Below are positions 21,166 to 31,667 of a stretch of DNA of 64,000 nucleotides, one piece after another (the first letter of the stretch is position 1; every line of letters starts with the position of its first letter). The stretch is taken from contig CP092875.1 of NCBI GenBank assembly GCA_030710605.1, positions 67,142,469-67,206,468 on the forward strand, given 5' to 3'. The notes beneath the pieces were generated by a model. The model did not search any database, was not told the origin of the DNA, and saw only the letters and a list, made by a program, of their open reading frames with translations. The stretch is from Cordylochernes scorpioides (taxonomy: Eukaryota > Arthropoda > Arachnida > Pseudoscorpiones > Chernetidae). Made by a program: the position numbers and the translations under genes.

Positions 21166-21460
21166 TAAACTGTTGAAATCGCTGAGAGGGTTCACCACTG
21201 ATGAGACACAGGCCTTCTTATATATTTATCATTGTAGTAAAGGCAAAATAATATTGATTTAAATAATACACTGCGGCTTGTGATTGTAAAACAACACTTG
21301 AAGTTACACCGCATGAGTTTCTTTTCAATGAAAAATCAAAATTTATTTCAAGGTGAAATATTGACTATTTCTAACCTTTTTGGATGAGGTATGAAAGGGT
21401 GAATTATGAAGAGTGATGATGAACGGAAAAATAAAAGTGTCCAGGGATGGGAATATTGAT
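21166..21460 (-). mobile_element. Family C piece and tRNA-element piece
   Basis: 21,166-21,245 is a family C fragment (CTGATGAGACACAGGCC). 21,271-21,450 is the minus-orientation 3-prime part of the tRNA-bearing element, ending at GTGTCCAGGGATGGGAA with the tRNA truncated. Counterpart 55,610-55,900. Confidence 0.6.
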
Positions 21461-22481
21461 TTATATTTCAAAAAGAATCATATACGCGTCAAAATTAGTT
21501 CACATTTCTCATAAAAGATGGCGTTCTCTGATGCATAATATAAAACTTTTTAAAATTCGATAAAACAGCCTTCTCAGTTTTTTTTTTTTTTTTGATAGGG
21601 TCAATAAGAGGATGCTCTGAAAATGTGTCAGTGGATGAGAGGGTAACACCCTCGATTCCCGACAGTCATGAACCGGGATTGAATCCCGCTTTAACATTTT
21701 GTTTAATATGTGAATAACCTTCACATATTATTCACCGTTTCAATTATCATGAACTAGGTTGCTCTTGCTGAGCGGTACATATTAATGTGATTTGAAACCA
21801 ACGGCTCTAAAAGATCATAACATGAAATGGCATGGCTGATTCATTTAATAACTAGAAAGCATTTCACGACTATATACTGTTTCTATAAATATTGCGGTTA
21901 TATTTTAAACAGGTGCTATTTAAGAAAAAAACATCTACTGATCGTGCAACTGGAATGTGTTGATTATTTGCACCATCTATCGGAATAATATTATCAACAA
22001 ATCGTTCTTATTATTATTCTAGATGGCGCAAACCATCATCAACTTGGAGTTACACGATCAGGAAGTCTTTTTGTTTAAAAAGGAATTATCTACCTTATCC
22101 TAGTACGATTTCACTTTTGTACTATTTTTTTTCCTGATACTATGTAGAAATTGTTACTACAAAATTCAGTTTTTTTTATGTGTTCCTATCAATAAATTAA
22201 TCCCTTCTATCTTAATGAAAATATATTAAAATAATAAAAATACTAACAACTTTGTCTATATAAAAATAAAGATTACCTTCCCGGAAAAAGAGACACTAAA
22301 ACTACGCGTCATCTATTGATCAAAATTTCCATCTAATACTAAAATTTTGTTTTATTATTATATCATATTGTCACGAAATTGGTTTATGTAAATCAAATGT
22401 GAATGAAATGTCTCTATCAGTAAATATGTAAATACTTTTATGTTATATAAGGAAGTATGTAAATTCTATAACTTGATTTTT
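21461..22481. other. AT-rich backbone with a weak foldback, no gene seen
   Basis: Aligns with 55,900-56,920. A small foldback lies at about 21,925-22,075. A frame that appears to cross into the N-gap is meaningless. Confidence 0.5.
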
Positions 22482-22581
22482 NNNNNNNNNNNNNNNNNNN
22501 NNNNNNNNNNNNNNNNNNNNNNNNNNNNNNNNNNNNNNNNNNNNNNNNNNNNNNNNNNNNNNNNNNNNNNNNNNNNNNNNN
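22482..22581. other. Assembly gap (100 N)
   Basis: Exactly 100 N, a conventional size for a gap of unknown length. Copy 1 of the duplicated region stops here. Confidence 0.99.
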
Positions 22582-23205
22582 AGAAAGAACAACAAACTTC
22601 TAAAACTTTTTATTTTCAGCTCTTAATGCAAACAGTTTCAGGACATTTCCTCTATTTTCCATCGATTTAATGGCTCTTTTCATTTAAGTCACAAATTATC
22701 AATAATTGAATATAATTATCTTTATTGAAAAGGTAATTACACATAATGAAGCCAGAATAATTAGAAATATTTAACTATATTTATATATTTAAGTAAAAAA
22801 AAGAGATATTTACAAACAAGCGCTCACTTCAGTTAATCATTAACGCTATGTATTTAGCTCTAATGATAAATAGGAAAGAATTAAATAGCAAGAGAGAGAG
22901 AGAGAGAGAGAGAGTCCATCTATTGATTTTTTTTCTAGGAGGACATTAAAAGTCGGATCTAATTCTCAGGAAACTCCGAGACGGAACCGAAAAGTTAATT
23001 ATCTTGTGGGGGAGAATTTCGACCAAGTTCTTAGGTTGCGTTTGATCTCAAATTCCTTTGACCACCTAATTCTGAAAAGTGGCACCTTCAGACCTAAAAT
23101 AAGAGAGAATGAAATCAAATATTATATTGTTTCTTAAATGTATTTGTGCAGTTAAGTACAAAGTTGCCCTTAAAGTTCGTAAACACTTGTAAAAAAAATT
23201 GAAAT
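22582..23205. other. AT-rich sequence with (GA)n microsatellite
   Basis: A GA run lies at about 22,889-22,913. No gene or recognised repeat end. Confidence 0.5.
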
Positions 23206-23492
23206 ACCAATATTATTTGCCGTTTTGTATAATTTATTTGTATTAAGTATAAAGTAAATGTATTATGTATTATTATGTATTCGCCGTAATAATATTATTC
23301 ACCGTTATGTTTAATATCTTTGTATTATGTATAAAGTTAAAGTATTATGTATTATTATGTATTCGCCGTAATAATATTATTCACCGTTATGTATAATGTC
23401 TTTGTATTATCTATAACGTAAATCTATTTTGTATTAATTTATATTCGCCGTAATAATATTATTCACCGTTATGTATAATGTCTTTGTATTAT
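23206..23492. repeat. 82-bp satellite array (left part)
   Basis: Units repeat every 82 bp (ATTCGCC at 23,279, 23,361 and 23,443). Each contains the near-palindrome CGCCGTAATAATATTATTCA. The array resumes at 25,770-25,925 beyond the inserted LINE. Confidence 0.85.
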
Positions 23493-23560
23493 GACAATTG
23501 ACAATTAAAACCACTTTATTGACTATTGGTCAATATTTCACTCCGAAGAGTTAAGAGGAA
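23493..23560 (-). promoter_or_regulatory. 3-prime stem-loop and tail of LINE
   Basis: Minus strand: TATTGAC-CAATA-GTCAATA, then AAGTGG, TTTTAATTGTCAATTGTC. The same 7-bp stem with other loops is found at ~6,940-6,975 and 27,448-27,470. It is probably the element recognised by the reverse transcriptase. Confidence 0.7.
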
Positions 23561-23615
23561 AGTGACTATTTACATTAGTGGGTGGAGCTCACACCGAGGG
23601 GACGCCTGGGTCCCG

Positions 23616-25718
23616 TCAGGAGTTTAGGGCCTTCCTGAAGTTGGCCAATCTTTGGCGAATATGGTTATCGCAGTGCTGGGCGCGCCAGATGACGATGTCA
23701 ATGAAACCAGCAAAGATGATCTTCTGGCTAGGCGAGAGTTGCGCAATGAGAAGCGCCCTCTCGTTTCTGTGTAGGATTGCACAGACGAGGTCGTACGTGC
23801 TGTACCCTGAGTCGAGTAAAAGTTTTAATTCCGTGTCTGAGTTCAACTCCTCAAATAGGTCCTCCATCAAGTCCACGTGGTCTACATGTTCCTCCTCCAT
23901 CGGGGTAGGCAGTGGAGGCGGAGGTGTCGCCATGGCCGGTTTAGTCTCTACTCCGTGGGGAACGGGTGGTGTTGGCCCGGCAGGCTGAGGCGCAGGCAGT
24001 GAGGGTGTTGGAGGCACTGCCGCCGGTCCTTTTTTCAATTCGGATTTGACCTGGTGTAAGATCTTATATACATTGGTATTGCCTGCGGGCTTCAGGCCAA
24101 GGATTTGTTTAATCAGACCGGCAAGAGCATCGGTCTGCGGAGGTGTCAGTAGCCCGCGTTTTCTTTGGGCCTTGGTCCTCGATGAGAGGAGGTCCAAGAC
24201 CTCCTCCCGCCCGAGACCAAGAGCGTCCGTCCCAATAAAGGACACGGTGGGGCTTCTCTGGATGAACGCCACGAGGTCATCTCTCATGGATGTCCTGCTC
24301 GATGATGTGGAGGAAGCGGAGGACTCCTCGATGGCGGTCATTTCAATGTCCCGAGCGGAGGGCTCCGACTTTGATGATTGAGGGTTCACGGAACCCCCAG
24401 GAGCCCGCAAGGACGGAGCTGGTATCGCAGGTGGAGGGGCAGGAGACGTGTCCTCCACAGGTAAGGCCAAAGGCGCTGGTGGTGGTGGCCGGGGTGCAGC
24501 AGGTGGAAGTAGCGCGGCACGGCTCGCGGGAGGCACGTCGGAGAGCTCCAAGGTTGGACTGGGAGACGCCGAAGGTGGAGGCTGGGCGGATGGCTGCTGA
24601 GGCAGGCCAGGCGCAGTCGCTGATGGGACGCTGGTGGGAGAGGTAGGTGTGGCCGGTCCAGGAGCGTTGGTTCGCCCTGCAAGCAGGGGGCAGTTGGCCC
24701 GGCGATGTCCCTGGCCTCGGCACCTGGAGCACCTAATCCCGGAGGATAGGTATGCGGGCCAGGCCTCGCCCTTGATTGAGATGTCGAGGCGGGTGGGCAG
24801 CCTCTCGATGGTTATTCCCTCGCGGAGGATGATGAACGCCTCTCGGCGGCCGTCGTTGTAGACGTATGGGCCAGCCTTCATCAGCTTGGGGGCGATAGAT
24901 GTGACCCGCCCAAAAGATGAAAGGGCGCTGATGACGGCTGCATCCCCCACGAAGAAGGGGAGGTTGCCCACTGTAATTCGCTCCGCCCTCTTGCGGAACG
25001 GGAAGGCCCTGTGGAGGGTTCCCTCCACCTCGAGGCCCTCGTTGACGAGGCGCTCGGCCATGCCTCTGTTTGCCAGTCCCACCAGGAAGTGGCCGTTCAT
25101 CTTGGTCACTTGGAAGACCTCCCTGGTGCTCCCAAACATTCGATCTATGGCCCTCATGTAATGGTAGGGCTCCAGTTCAGGGCTGTGCTCTACGAAGACG
25201 CAGTGGTCTTCGGTTGAAGACGCCTGCCGCGCCCTGGCCTCCGCGATATGCGCCCTAGTGGTTCTGACTTCCTCCGCCCGCGGTGCCCATCCCGTGGACG
25301 ATCGTGGCCGGCGAGTGGCCCCTGCGCCTCTGGTGCCAGAGGAAGGTGCAGCCGCTGCAGGAGAACCCGGCGATTCACGGCGCCTTTTCTTATTCTTGAC
25401 GACGGTGAAGTCGTCGTTCTCTCCAGGGCCTTGGTCCTCGGTGTAGTCCGCCCAGTTTCCCAGGACACGGGCAGCGCCATTGGATGACGTGGCTGCTGCC
25501 GAGCCGGTCGTGACGCCACCGCGCGCGGCGGCCAGATTTGCATTCCAATCGCCTGACGGCGGATTTGCATGCATTTGATTTATAGTTTTGCTCTGCAGAT
25601 CTTGTTTTGCAGGTATTTCTGCACATGGTAGTGCTTGCGCGCCGTGCCTTACAGGCTTCTTCTCGGCTTTCGATGGGCTTTCCGCCCGTATCATACTCGG
25701 CGTACCGCCGGGATCCAT
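23616..25718 (-). CDS. LINE ORF1 (Gag-like RNA-binding) protein, intact 700 aa
   Basis: Nucleic-acid-binding protein of a non-LTR retrotransposon; presumably coats element RNA. The N-terminus (1-170) is disordered and has a basic KNKKRRR stretch at ~108-114. Residues 170-325 hold a folded region whose second half (~246-315) has RRM-like strands (RITVGNLPFFV, AFIILRE). A CCHC zinc knuckle CSRCRGQGHRRANC spans 330-343. A long proline-rich linker (~350-600) follows, then a helical C-terminal domain to 700. The frame is intact although the copy has no partner ORF. GC content and codon use differ sharply from the surroundings. ATG at 25,718 is the first in the element. Overlapping long frames on other strands are shadows of its GC-rich sequence. 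Confidence 0.9.
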   Translation of the reverse strand: MDPGGTPSMIRAESPSKAEKKPVRHGAQALPCAEIPAKQDLQSKTINQMHANPPSGDWNANLAAARGGVTTGSAAATSSNGAARVLGNWADYTEDQGPGENDDFTVVKNKKRRRESPGSPAAAAPSSGTRGAGATRRPRSSTGWAPRAEEVRTTRAHIAEARARQASSTEDHCVFVEHSPELEPYHYMRAIDRMFGSTREVFQVTKMNGHFLVGLANRGMAERLVNEGLEVEGTLHRAFPFRKRAERITVGNLPFFVGDAAVISALSSFGRVTSIAPKLMKAGPYVYNDGRREAFIILREGITIERLPTRLDISIKGEAWPAYLSSGIRCSRCRGQGHRRANCPLLAGRTNAPGPATPTSPTSVPSATAPGLPQQPSAQPPPSASPSPTLELSDVPPASRAALLPPAAPRPPPPAPLALPVEDTSPAPPPAIPAPSLRAPGGSVNPQSSKSEPSARDIEMTAIEESSASSTSSSRTSMRDDLVAFIQRSPTVSFIGTDALGLGREEVLDLLSSRTKAQRKRGLLTPPQTDALAGLIKQILGLKPAGNTNVYKILHQVKSELKKGPAAVPPTPSLPAPQPAGPTPPVPHGVETKPAMATPPPPLPTPMEEEHVDHVDLMEDLFEELNSDTELKLLLDSGYSTYDLVCAILHRNERALLIAQLSPSQKIIFAGFIDIVIWRAQHCDNHIRQRLANFRKALNS

Positions 25719-25769
25719 ACACTCGCCAGAGGCGAAATACGCGGAGCTCGCGCGACGCGTGGCCGCACG

Positions 25770-25925
25770 GTCTTTGTATTATGTATAAAGTAAATATATT
25801 ATGTATTATTATATATTCGCCGTAATAATATTATTCACCGTTATGTATAATGTCTTTGTATTATCTATAACGTAAATCTATTTTGTATTATTATGTATTC
25901 GCCGTAATAATATTATTCACCAAGT
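25770..25925. repeat. 82-bp satellite array (right part)
   Basis: Continuation of 23,206-23,492 with the same unit. Confidence 0.85.
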
Positions 25926-26104
25926 AATAAGAAGGGCAACATTTTAAGAAAAACTCGAACTTTTGGGACAAACCTTATATGTGTATTATAAGAAAGAACC
26001 ACTTATTTTACTAAGCAAAATTGTTGACCTGCATTAAACAAGCTCGTCTAAGGATCTGTGTTTCTAAGTCACATTTCCAACATTGAGTATAGGTTGATAT
26101 TTAA

Positions 26105-26332
26105 TAAAATACAATCAATGGCAAAAACTTAAGGAAGTAGGAAATCTTTGATATCACCGGTTATCTTTTTATTTTTTAAGGAGACAGAGGCAATTTTGTT
26201 CGCACACACTTGGTTATCTCGTGTGTCACCAATAAAGGTTACTATGTATCAAATATCTTTCAGAATTATTGTCTGAAACCCAATATACATGCTAAAAGGT
26301 ACAACTTCCTTATGTTTTGTCCATGAATGTAT
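26105..26332. mobile_element. Tc1-like MITE, single-unit copy
   Basis: Degraded left end AAAACTTAAGGAAGT, interior CACACTTGGTTATCTCGTG, right end CTTATGTTTTGTCCATGA. Confidence 0.65.
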
Positions 26333-26469
26333 ATATGTTTGAAAAGTGTTTAAGTGTTGAAAAGAAAAAAAAAGGATTCAAGGTCATATATAATATGCAA
26401 AAAGTATATTTCATGATTGTGCAACTGAATGTTGCTAGTGGCCCATTGCCATTTATTTGTTCTTTTAAT

Positions 26470-26830
26470 TTCGATTTCTAGTTCAAAAGAAACACATGCG
26501 GGATAATTTTCAAATGTCGTTTTTACAATAATAAGCCGCATTATATTGTATTATAAATTACTTTATATAATATTTACGAACGGAAAAATATGTCCAAAGT
26601 AGCCTAGTGGACATGGCATCTGCCCGGTAAGCGGAACACTGTGGGTTCGATTCCCATCCCTGGACACTTTATTTTTTCCGTTTATCATTACTCTTCACAA
26701 TTCATCCTTTCATACTTCATCCCTAAGGTTAGAAATAATCGTTATTTATTCTTAAAATAAAAAAATCGATTTTAAGTTCAAAAGAAACAGATGCGGGATA
26801 TTTTTCAAATGTCGTTCTACAATATTCAGC
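26470..26830 (+). mobile_element. Two adjacent copies of the tRNA-bearing element
   Basis: A truncated 3-prime end (26,470-26,527, ...CAAATGTCGTTTTTAC) is followed by a near-complete copy (26,533-26,822) starting GCCGCATTATATTG. Confidence 0.7.
26593..26665 (+). tRNA. Decayed tRNA-like sequence (GGT loop)
   Basis: Same cloverleaf as 18,182-18,254, but the acceptor 5-prime strand reads TCCAAAG and no longer pairs at two positions. Anticodon, D and T arms are unchanged. A pseudo-tRNA within a mobile element. Confidence 0.4.
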
Positions 26831-26929
26831 AGAGAGAGAGAGAGTTGGTTCTTTTATCATTTTCTAGAAATATTCAGAAACACCAGTCAAGCACGCGTTT
26901 CAATCAGGTGGATATATTTGATAGATGAC

Positions 26930-27560
26930 AAATATCCATCATCAAAAATTATTTTCATGTTCAGGGAAGCTGTCTTTTCCTTATATTTACTATATACATG
27001 TCTTTATATGGCAGACACCAATCCAGAAGAGGACATCCATACGAACAAGACACCTCAGTTGGCCGGTATTGTGATCAGGGTGCACAGACCGATCTGATCT
27101 GCTCCATGAACCAAACATTTTTTATTTATTTGATATATGACAAATATCCAACAGCAGCATTCATTTTCACGATTAGGAAGATTCCTTTCCTTATATTTAT
27201 TATATACCTGTCTCTATATGGCAGACACCAATCCAGAAGAGGACATCCATACGAACAAGATACCTCAGTTGGCCGGAACCCCCTGACTTGCGGGCATGGA
27301 ATTTCGGGTCTGGCCTCGAAGATGACGACCTGGCCATCCTGGCGTCGGCCAAATCCATCATCTACCGGTAAAGAAGGCTCACTCGCTGGGGCACATCCCC
27401 CGCACGATAATCTATATTTTAGTTTTATTTCCATTTTTAATATAAATTATTGACAAGAAGTCAATAAAATTTGTTTCAATTGTCAATTAATAGTTGGCCG
27501 GTATTGTAATCAGGGTGCATGGACCGATCTGATCTGCTCCATGGACAAGACACCACCACC
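26930..27560. repeat. ~190-bp unit present twice
   Basis: ATATGGCAGACACCAATCCA occurs at ~27,006 and ~27,217, each followed by GAGGACATCCATACGAACAA and then CTCAGTTGGCCGG. The second unit is interrupted by a LINE tail. Confidence 0.65.
27277..27491 (+). mobile_element. 5-prime-truncated LINE tail (probable ORF2 end)
   Basis: A 215-bp insertion flanked by AGTTGGCCGG (27,267-27,276 and 27,492-27,501). The first ~98 bp read as a short GC-rich coding end (DLRAWNFGSGLEDDDLAIL and on to IIYR) with stop TAA at 27,370. The 3-prime UTR has the TATTGAC/GTCAATA hairpin and CAATTGTCAATT tail, also found on the ORF1-only elements. I infer this is the end of the autonomous partner ORF2, but the peptide is too short to assign firmly. 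Confidence 0.65.
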
Positions 27561-27589
27561 ACCACTATATACATGTATGTGTATTTTAT

Positions 27590-27720
27590 TGTATGCGAGG
27601 TATATAAAGGTGTATATATAGGTTTATACGAATTGTAATGTCTTGACAAAGGTTGGTGTTCAGCCGACCTAAATATTGGAAAATAAATATTTTTATTCAA
27701 TCAACAAATAATATATGCCG
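27590..27720 (+). repeat. Penelope-like terminal hairpin
   Basis: 27,641-27,679: TCTTGACAAA, stem GGTTGG/CCGACC, then TAAATATTGG. Same family as 60,461; the final box reads TAAAT rather than GAAAT. Confidence 0.5.
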
Positions 27721-28105
27721 TTTTGTTATCTAAGTATATATGTATGTTCTGGGGTATGAGGAAACCTTGACTAAACCTTTTGGTTACTGTCATTTTAAAA
27801 GATATATAAATAGGAATTGAGTTATTTAGAGAAAGCGTATAATGGCTCCCATCTTATCAATACTTTTATAGATTCGCGCGCCCGCGTATAATTTATTTAA
27901 TGTATTCTCATTGTGATTTATTAATAGGATTGTGAATATCTCTCTTGATAGTTAATTGAAAACAATATATATTACAATGGGGATACTAAATAAACAAATT
28001 TCAATTAATAGCATAATAAAAATTAATGGGAACACTTAGAGGGCTAATATATATTGGTAAACAACTAAACTAAACAAAGAGGGGGGTGGGGTATCTTGTC
28101 GCACT
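27721..28105. other. AT-rich sequence, no gene seen
   Basis: No recognised element. Confidence 0.4.
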
Positions 28106-28109
28106 GCGC

Positions 28110-28260
28110 GGAGAAAGAGAGGCAATTTTGTTCACACTTGGTTATCTCGTGTGTTTTCAATAAAGCCTACTGTGTATCAAATATATTTCAGAGTTATTGT
28201 CTAAATCCCGATATACATGCTAAAAGGTACAACTTCCTTATGTATTGTCCATGAGTGTAA
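28110..28260. mobile_element. Tc1-like MITE, partial
   Basis: Contains GAGGCAATTTTGTTCACACT and the right end ACAACTTCCTTATGTATTGT. Confidence 0.6.
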
Positions 28261-28710
28261 ATATGTTTATGAAATGTGTAAAGGTGTAGAAAAGAATAAG
28301 TTGTGGGTTATCTTCCAGCACCAGCTGGTTTATCTTGACTGTGCGCTCCAACAATTATCATTATTTATATTGAAGAGTTTGTTCCTAAAAAAAGCTTCAG
28401 ACAAGGGCGAAATAGAATACAGAAACATATTGTTCCAACATTGGTTTATTCCAATATGAAGTGGTGGTAGACGAAAAAAAAATTAAATCACTTTTAAAAT
28501 ATTGTACATCTCTACATAACATTAAATTTCGGGATGGTGATATTCGTGTACCGAAAGTGGCACCTCTCCTTTTATAAAATCATTAAAACAATGCATTTAT
28601 CTTTATCGCCCCAGTACAAAACGTAATTATAGTGATCAAGAATGAGCCACAATGTCTATATATGTATGCGCTTCCATAGAGAAGTTTATGGAAATAGGAA
28701 ACAACAGTTA
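28261..28710. other. Unassigned, includes decayed family D piece
   Basis: GGCACCTCTCCTTTTATAAA near 28,559 recalls family D. No coding recognised. Confidence 0.4.
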
Positions 28711-28714
28711 GCCA

Positions 28715-28932
28715 AATACACTCATCGACAAAACTTAAGGAAGTAAAAAGTCTTTGATGTTTTTTTTTTTGTTGTTTTTTTTTAAGGAGACAGAGGCAAT
28801 TTTAATCACACTTTGGTTATCTCGTGTGTTTTCAATAAAGGTCACTGTGTATCAAATATCTTTCAGAGAGATTTTCTGAATCCCGAAATACATGCTATAA
28901 GGGACAACTTCTTTAAGTTTTGTCCATGAGGG
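28715..28932. mobile_element. Tc1-like MITE, complete single-unit copy
   Basis: Left ACACTCATCGACAAAACTTA and right end TTAAGTTTTGTCCATGAG are inverted repeats; the interior is as in other copies. Confidence 0.7.
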
Positions 28933-29745
28933 CAACTCCTTACTGGATTTAAGGAAAGGTTTACTCATTGTTCCTATTTCTTTTGGTATCTATATCAACG
29001 ATTTCCATTTAATTGATTAAACTAATGGCACTGGAATCTTCAATTCTGCACATCTATTCGATACAATTTCCCTAAGGCTCCAAGGGTCTTGAATTATTTT
29101 CTCGAATCGCTATAAGGAAGGGCGATTCACAATGGTATATCAGATTCTGAAGTAATTCTAATTTCAATCAGACAGACAAAATCAAATAACTTCCTCAGAA
29201 AAATATTATTAAACATCATCAACTTTGCGCCCTTAATCGCCGAAAATCAAAAATAATTTTTTATCTCTACTTTTATTTTAAATATATATAATTAAAATGA
29301 ATTTCTTCAGCCTTTATACTGCAATTATTAAAAATTGAAAGAGGGAGGGTATGGCTCATCAGTGGTGAACCCCTTAGCGGTTTCGCCATTTTAATCTCCA
29401 GACCGCTTCACTATTGTATTAGATCTTCAAGAGAGAAGATAAAAAAAAGCGTTTTTCTTTCTTAATTTTAGCAAAAATTTAATAATTGGAAATTTATTAT
29501 TATGATTCTGTATTTTCACTTTTCTACAAACCTATCTCTTCGCTTATTCCCTTTTCTACCCAGCTTACGACGCGTAACGGCCGAAGCATCGCTTGAGTCT
29601 CCTTTTTCACTTCCCTATTCTATTTATTTATTTTTTAAAATATATTTTTAAAATAAACCTCTTATGTTTTAAATTAACTCTCTCTTTCACAAATACACAC
29701 AAAATTATATAAAATTTTAAAACCTATCCAAATGTTATTATATAT
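28933..29745. other. AT-rich, with family C piece at 29,335-29,395
   Basis: 29,345-29,390 contains GGCTCATCAGTGGTGAACC...GCGGTTTCGCC, a minus-oriented family C fragment. The rest is unassigned. Confidence 0.45.
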
Positions 29746-29751
29746 ATAATG

Positions 29752-29910
29752 CTTCTCCAATTGCCCCCCATTGGGGCTCTGGCACACTTGCAAAAGTCGA
29801 ACTACTTTTCACATGTGTAGACATGTGGTTCACTTACAGTAAAAGCAGTTGCCTACTTCTACCCACCATGATTATCATGGCCTGTACCACGTGTACTAAA
29901 GATAATATAT
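29752..29910 (+). repeat. SINE family 1, 5-prime truncated
   Basis: Body and end (CAAAAGTCGAACTACTTTTC to GTACTAAAGATAAT) without the tRNA head. Confidence 0.7.
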
Positions 29911-30016
29911 ATATTGAATGCTATTAAATTTTTGCTAATCAATATATATATATATATTTGTATTTTTTATATCCAAAATCGATTTTTATTAAGTCATAAA
30001 GAACGACGTTACAATT

Positions 30017-30360
30017 TTAAGAGTTAGTGGGGGAGGGGGTACAATTAAAATCTACATTGATGAAAAATTTATAAATATCGTATTTTGTTCTGTTTAAAAT
30101 GCGACGTAATTCGATCTTTTCCCCTTCGAGGATAAATTTAGAAGGATTGAACCTGTATAGAGGGTCGATGTTTCGGCATTCTTTAATAGCGTTGTCGATA
30201 AATGGTTTCGTCAAAGCGCATTCTGTATAGCGATGCTGGATATCTGGGGGTCCGCCGCAGGCGGTGCAGGAAGCTTTTCCATTTCTTGTAGGGTAAGGTA
30301 GAGCTCTCAGCTTCAAACGCCATGCGATGTCGTCGTATATATTCTTCTGTGCTTTTTTTG
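30017..30360 (-). pseudogene. LINE ORF2 C-terminal fragment
   Basis: A minus-strand frame open from about 30,345 contains AWRLKLRALPYPTRN and a zinc-finger-like CTACGGPPDIQHRYTEC (C-x2-C-x7-H-x4-C), then an acidic tail ending at 30,017. This resembles the cysteine/histidine region after the RT or RNase H domains of Jockey/CR1/R1-like LINEs. RT and endonuclease are absent. The original start is missing; no ATG is needed because this is a fragment. Confidence 0.6.
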
Positions 30361-30399
30361 TAATAAATAAAATGCTTTATTTTATTTATGATCAAAATA

Positions 30400-30545
30400 T
30401 ACCTTTTATATATAAATACATTTAGGAGTTTGTTGTTGACACACATTAATATGTTGTTATACCTTGAAAAAGGTTAGCGTTCAGCTAACTGAAATATTGA
30501 TAAAAAAAATTATATTTTGATCCAATATATGTCTTTTTAATTAAA
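30400..30545 (+). repeat. Penelope-like terminal hairpin
   Basis: 30,462-30,500: CCTTGAAAAAG, stem GTTAGC/GCTAAC with loop GTTCA, TGAAATATTGA. The G-C to A-T change in the stem relative to 60,461 is compensated on the other strand. Confidence 0.55.
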
Positions 30546-31660
30546 TATACAGTATATATATTGAGTAAAATTAATCAGACCTCCAGTGAAATGAAAATAT
30601 ACTTTACCCTGGAAATCTGATATTTTCACTTTAGATTGATACAAGGGATTATTTTATGGAATATATTGTTACATCAATTTTAATGCGCCTTACATTCATT
30701 CAAAATATTCTATGATATTTAATATTTATTTAAAACAGAATATTTAGATTATCATCATTTCTTTTTATAGTTTCATTCCTTTTGTAATATTTTATTGTAC
30801 ATATATCTTGATTGATTATTGGAGCGAGAGAGGGCCTAGACGAAGACTGCGGATCACGACCTACGAGGAAGACAACGAATAAATAAACACAATAACTTTG
30901 AAAGGTAATTTATTTTTATTTACTTTTACTTTTATTTATTTGCTTTGAATATGGAAACCCACTCGGAAAACATGCATAACACCAAGAAGGAAGAAACCAA
31001 GGTCGACGACCCTGCAAAGCTGCAACTTGGTGCAACAATATATATATTTGCTATAGAATATTCATTGCTTCCTAGAAGCAAATGTCCATATATTTCCTTT
31101 AATACATCAATTTACTGTACTCAATTCAATATATCAATCAATTATCCTACTTTGATTAAGACAAACCAATATCATTAGAATTGAATAGAAAAGATTTACT
31201 TATATCAATGAGAAAGGAACAGATTGGATCAACGAAGGAAGGTCAAAGATCCAGTCTGATCCCACATGCCTGCCACATGGCAGAGTTTTTTCTCCAGGGG
31301 ATTCATTGTTCCACTTTGTTGTGTCTGTAAATTCTGCCTTTCCTGATTCACAAAACCTACCTGAGAACTCGATATAGAAATGGTATAAAATCAAACTCTG
31401 AATTGAAGCTAAAATATTCCTAAATTTTAATAAATATATAATTATTATTATTATTAGCTATTATAGTACAACACACACACTATCATTTTATTATTATATA
31501 CACATATTTAAATATCATTTACAATTTAATATAAAGTATGTTAATAGAATAGTAGTAATAATTAAAAGAGGTTTATTATCATTAAAACAGAAGTTCTATC
31601 TATTTTCTAAATAAATAAAATTAATCTCTCTCTATCATACATTATTACACATATTTAATT
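30546..31660. other. AT-rich sequence, no gene seen
   Basis: Short frames at 30,945-31,178 and 31,200-31,394 are not recognised and have no supporting signals. Simple repeats (ATT)n near 31,440. Confidence 0.4.
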
Positions 31661-31667
31661 CCCATTT

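Larger units (their letters stand above)
23493..25769 (-). mobile_element. ORF1-only non-LTR retroposon, apparently full length
   Basis: A 2,277-bp GC-rich insertion inside an AT-rich satellite, flanked by TCTTTGTATTAT (23,481-23,492 and 25,770-25,781). It has a ~50-bp 5-prime leader, one 700-codon ORF, a ~120-bp 3-prime UTR with a TATTGAC/GTCAATA hairpin, and an AATTGTCAATTGTC end. No endonuclease or reverse transcriptase is encoded. Like ORF1-only LINE derivatives in other animals, it would need a partner for mobilisation. Confidence 0.85.

Noticed and set aside
22440..22670. Frame spanning the N-gap
   Set aside because: Sequence inside is unknown; the frame is an artefact.
24046..25825. 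Many long overlapping frames opposite or beside the ORF1 gene
   Set aside because: Shadows produced by the GC-rich composition; only the 700-codon frame has recognisable domains.
30945..31178. Small coding exon near 30,945
   Set aside because: No domain, no clear splice sites, surrounded by low-complexity AT-rich DNA.
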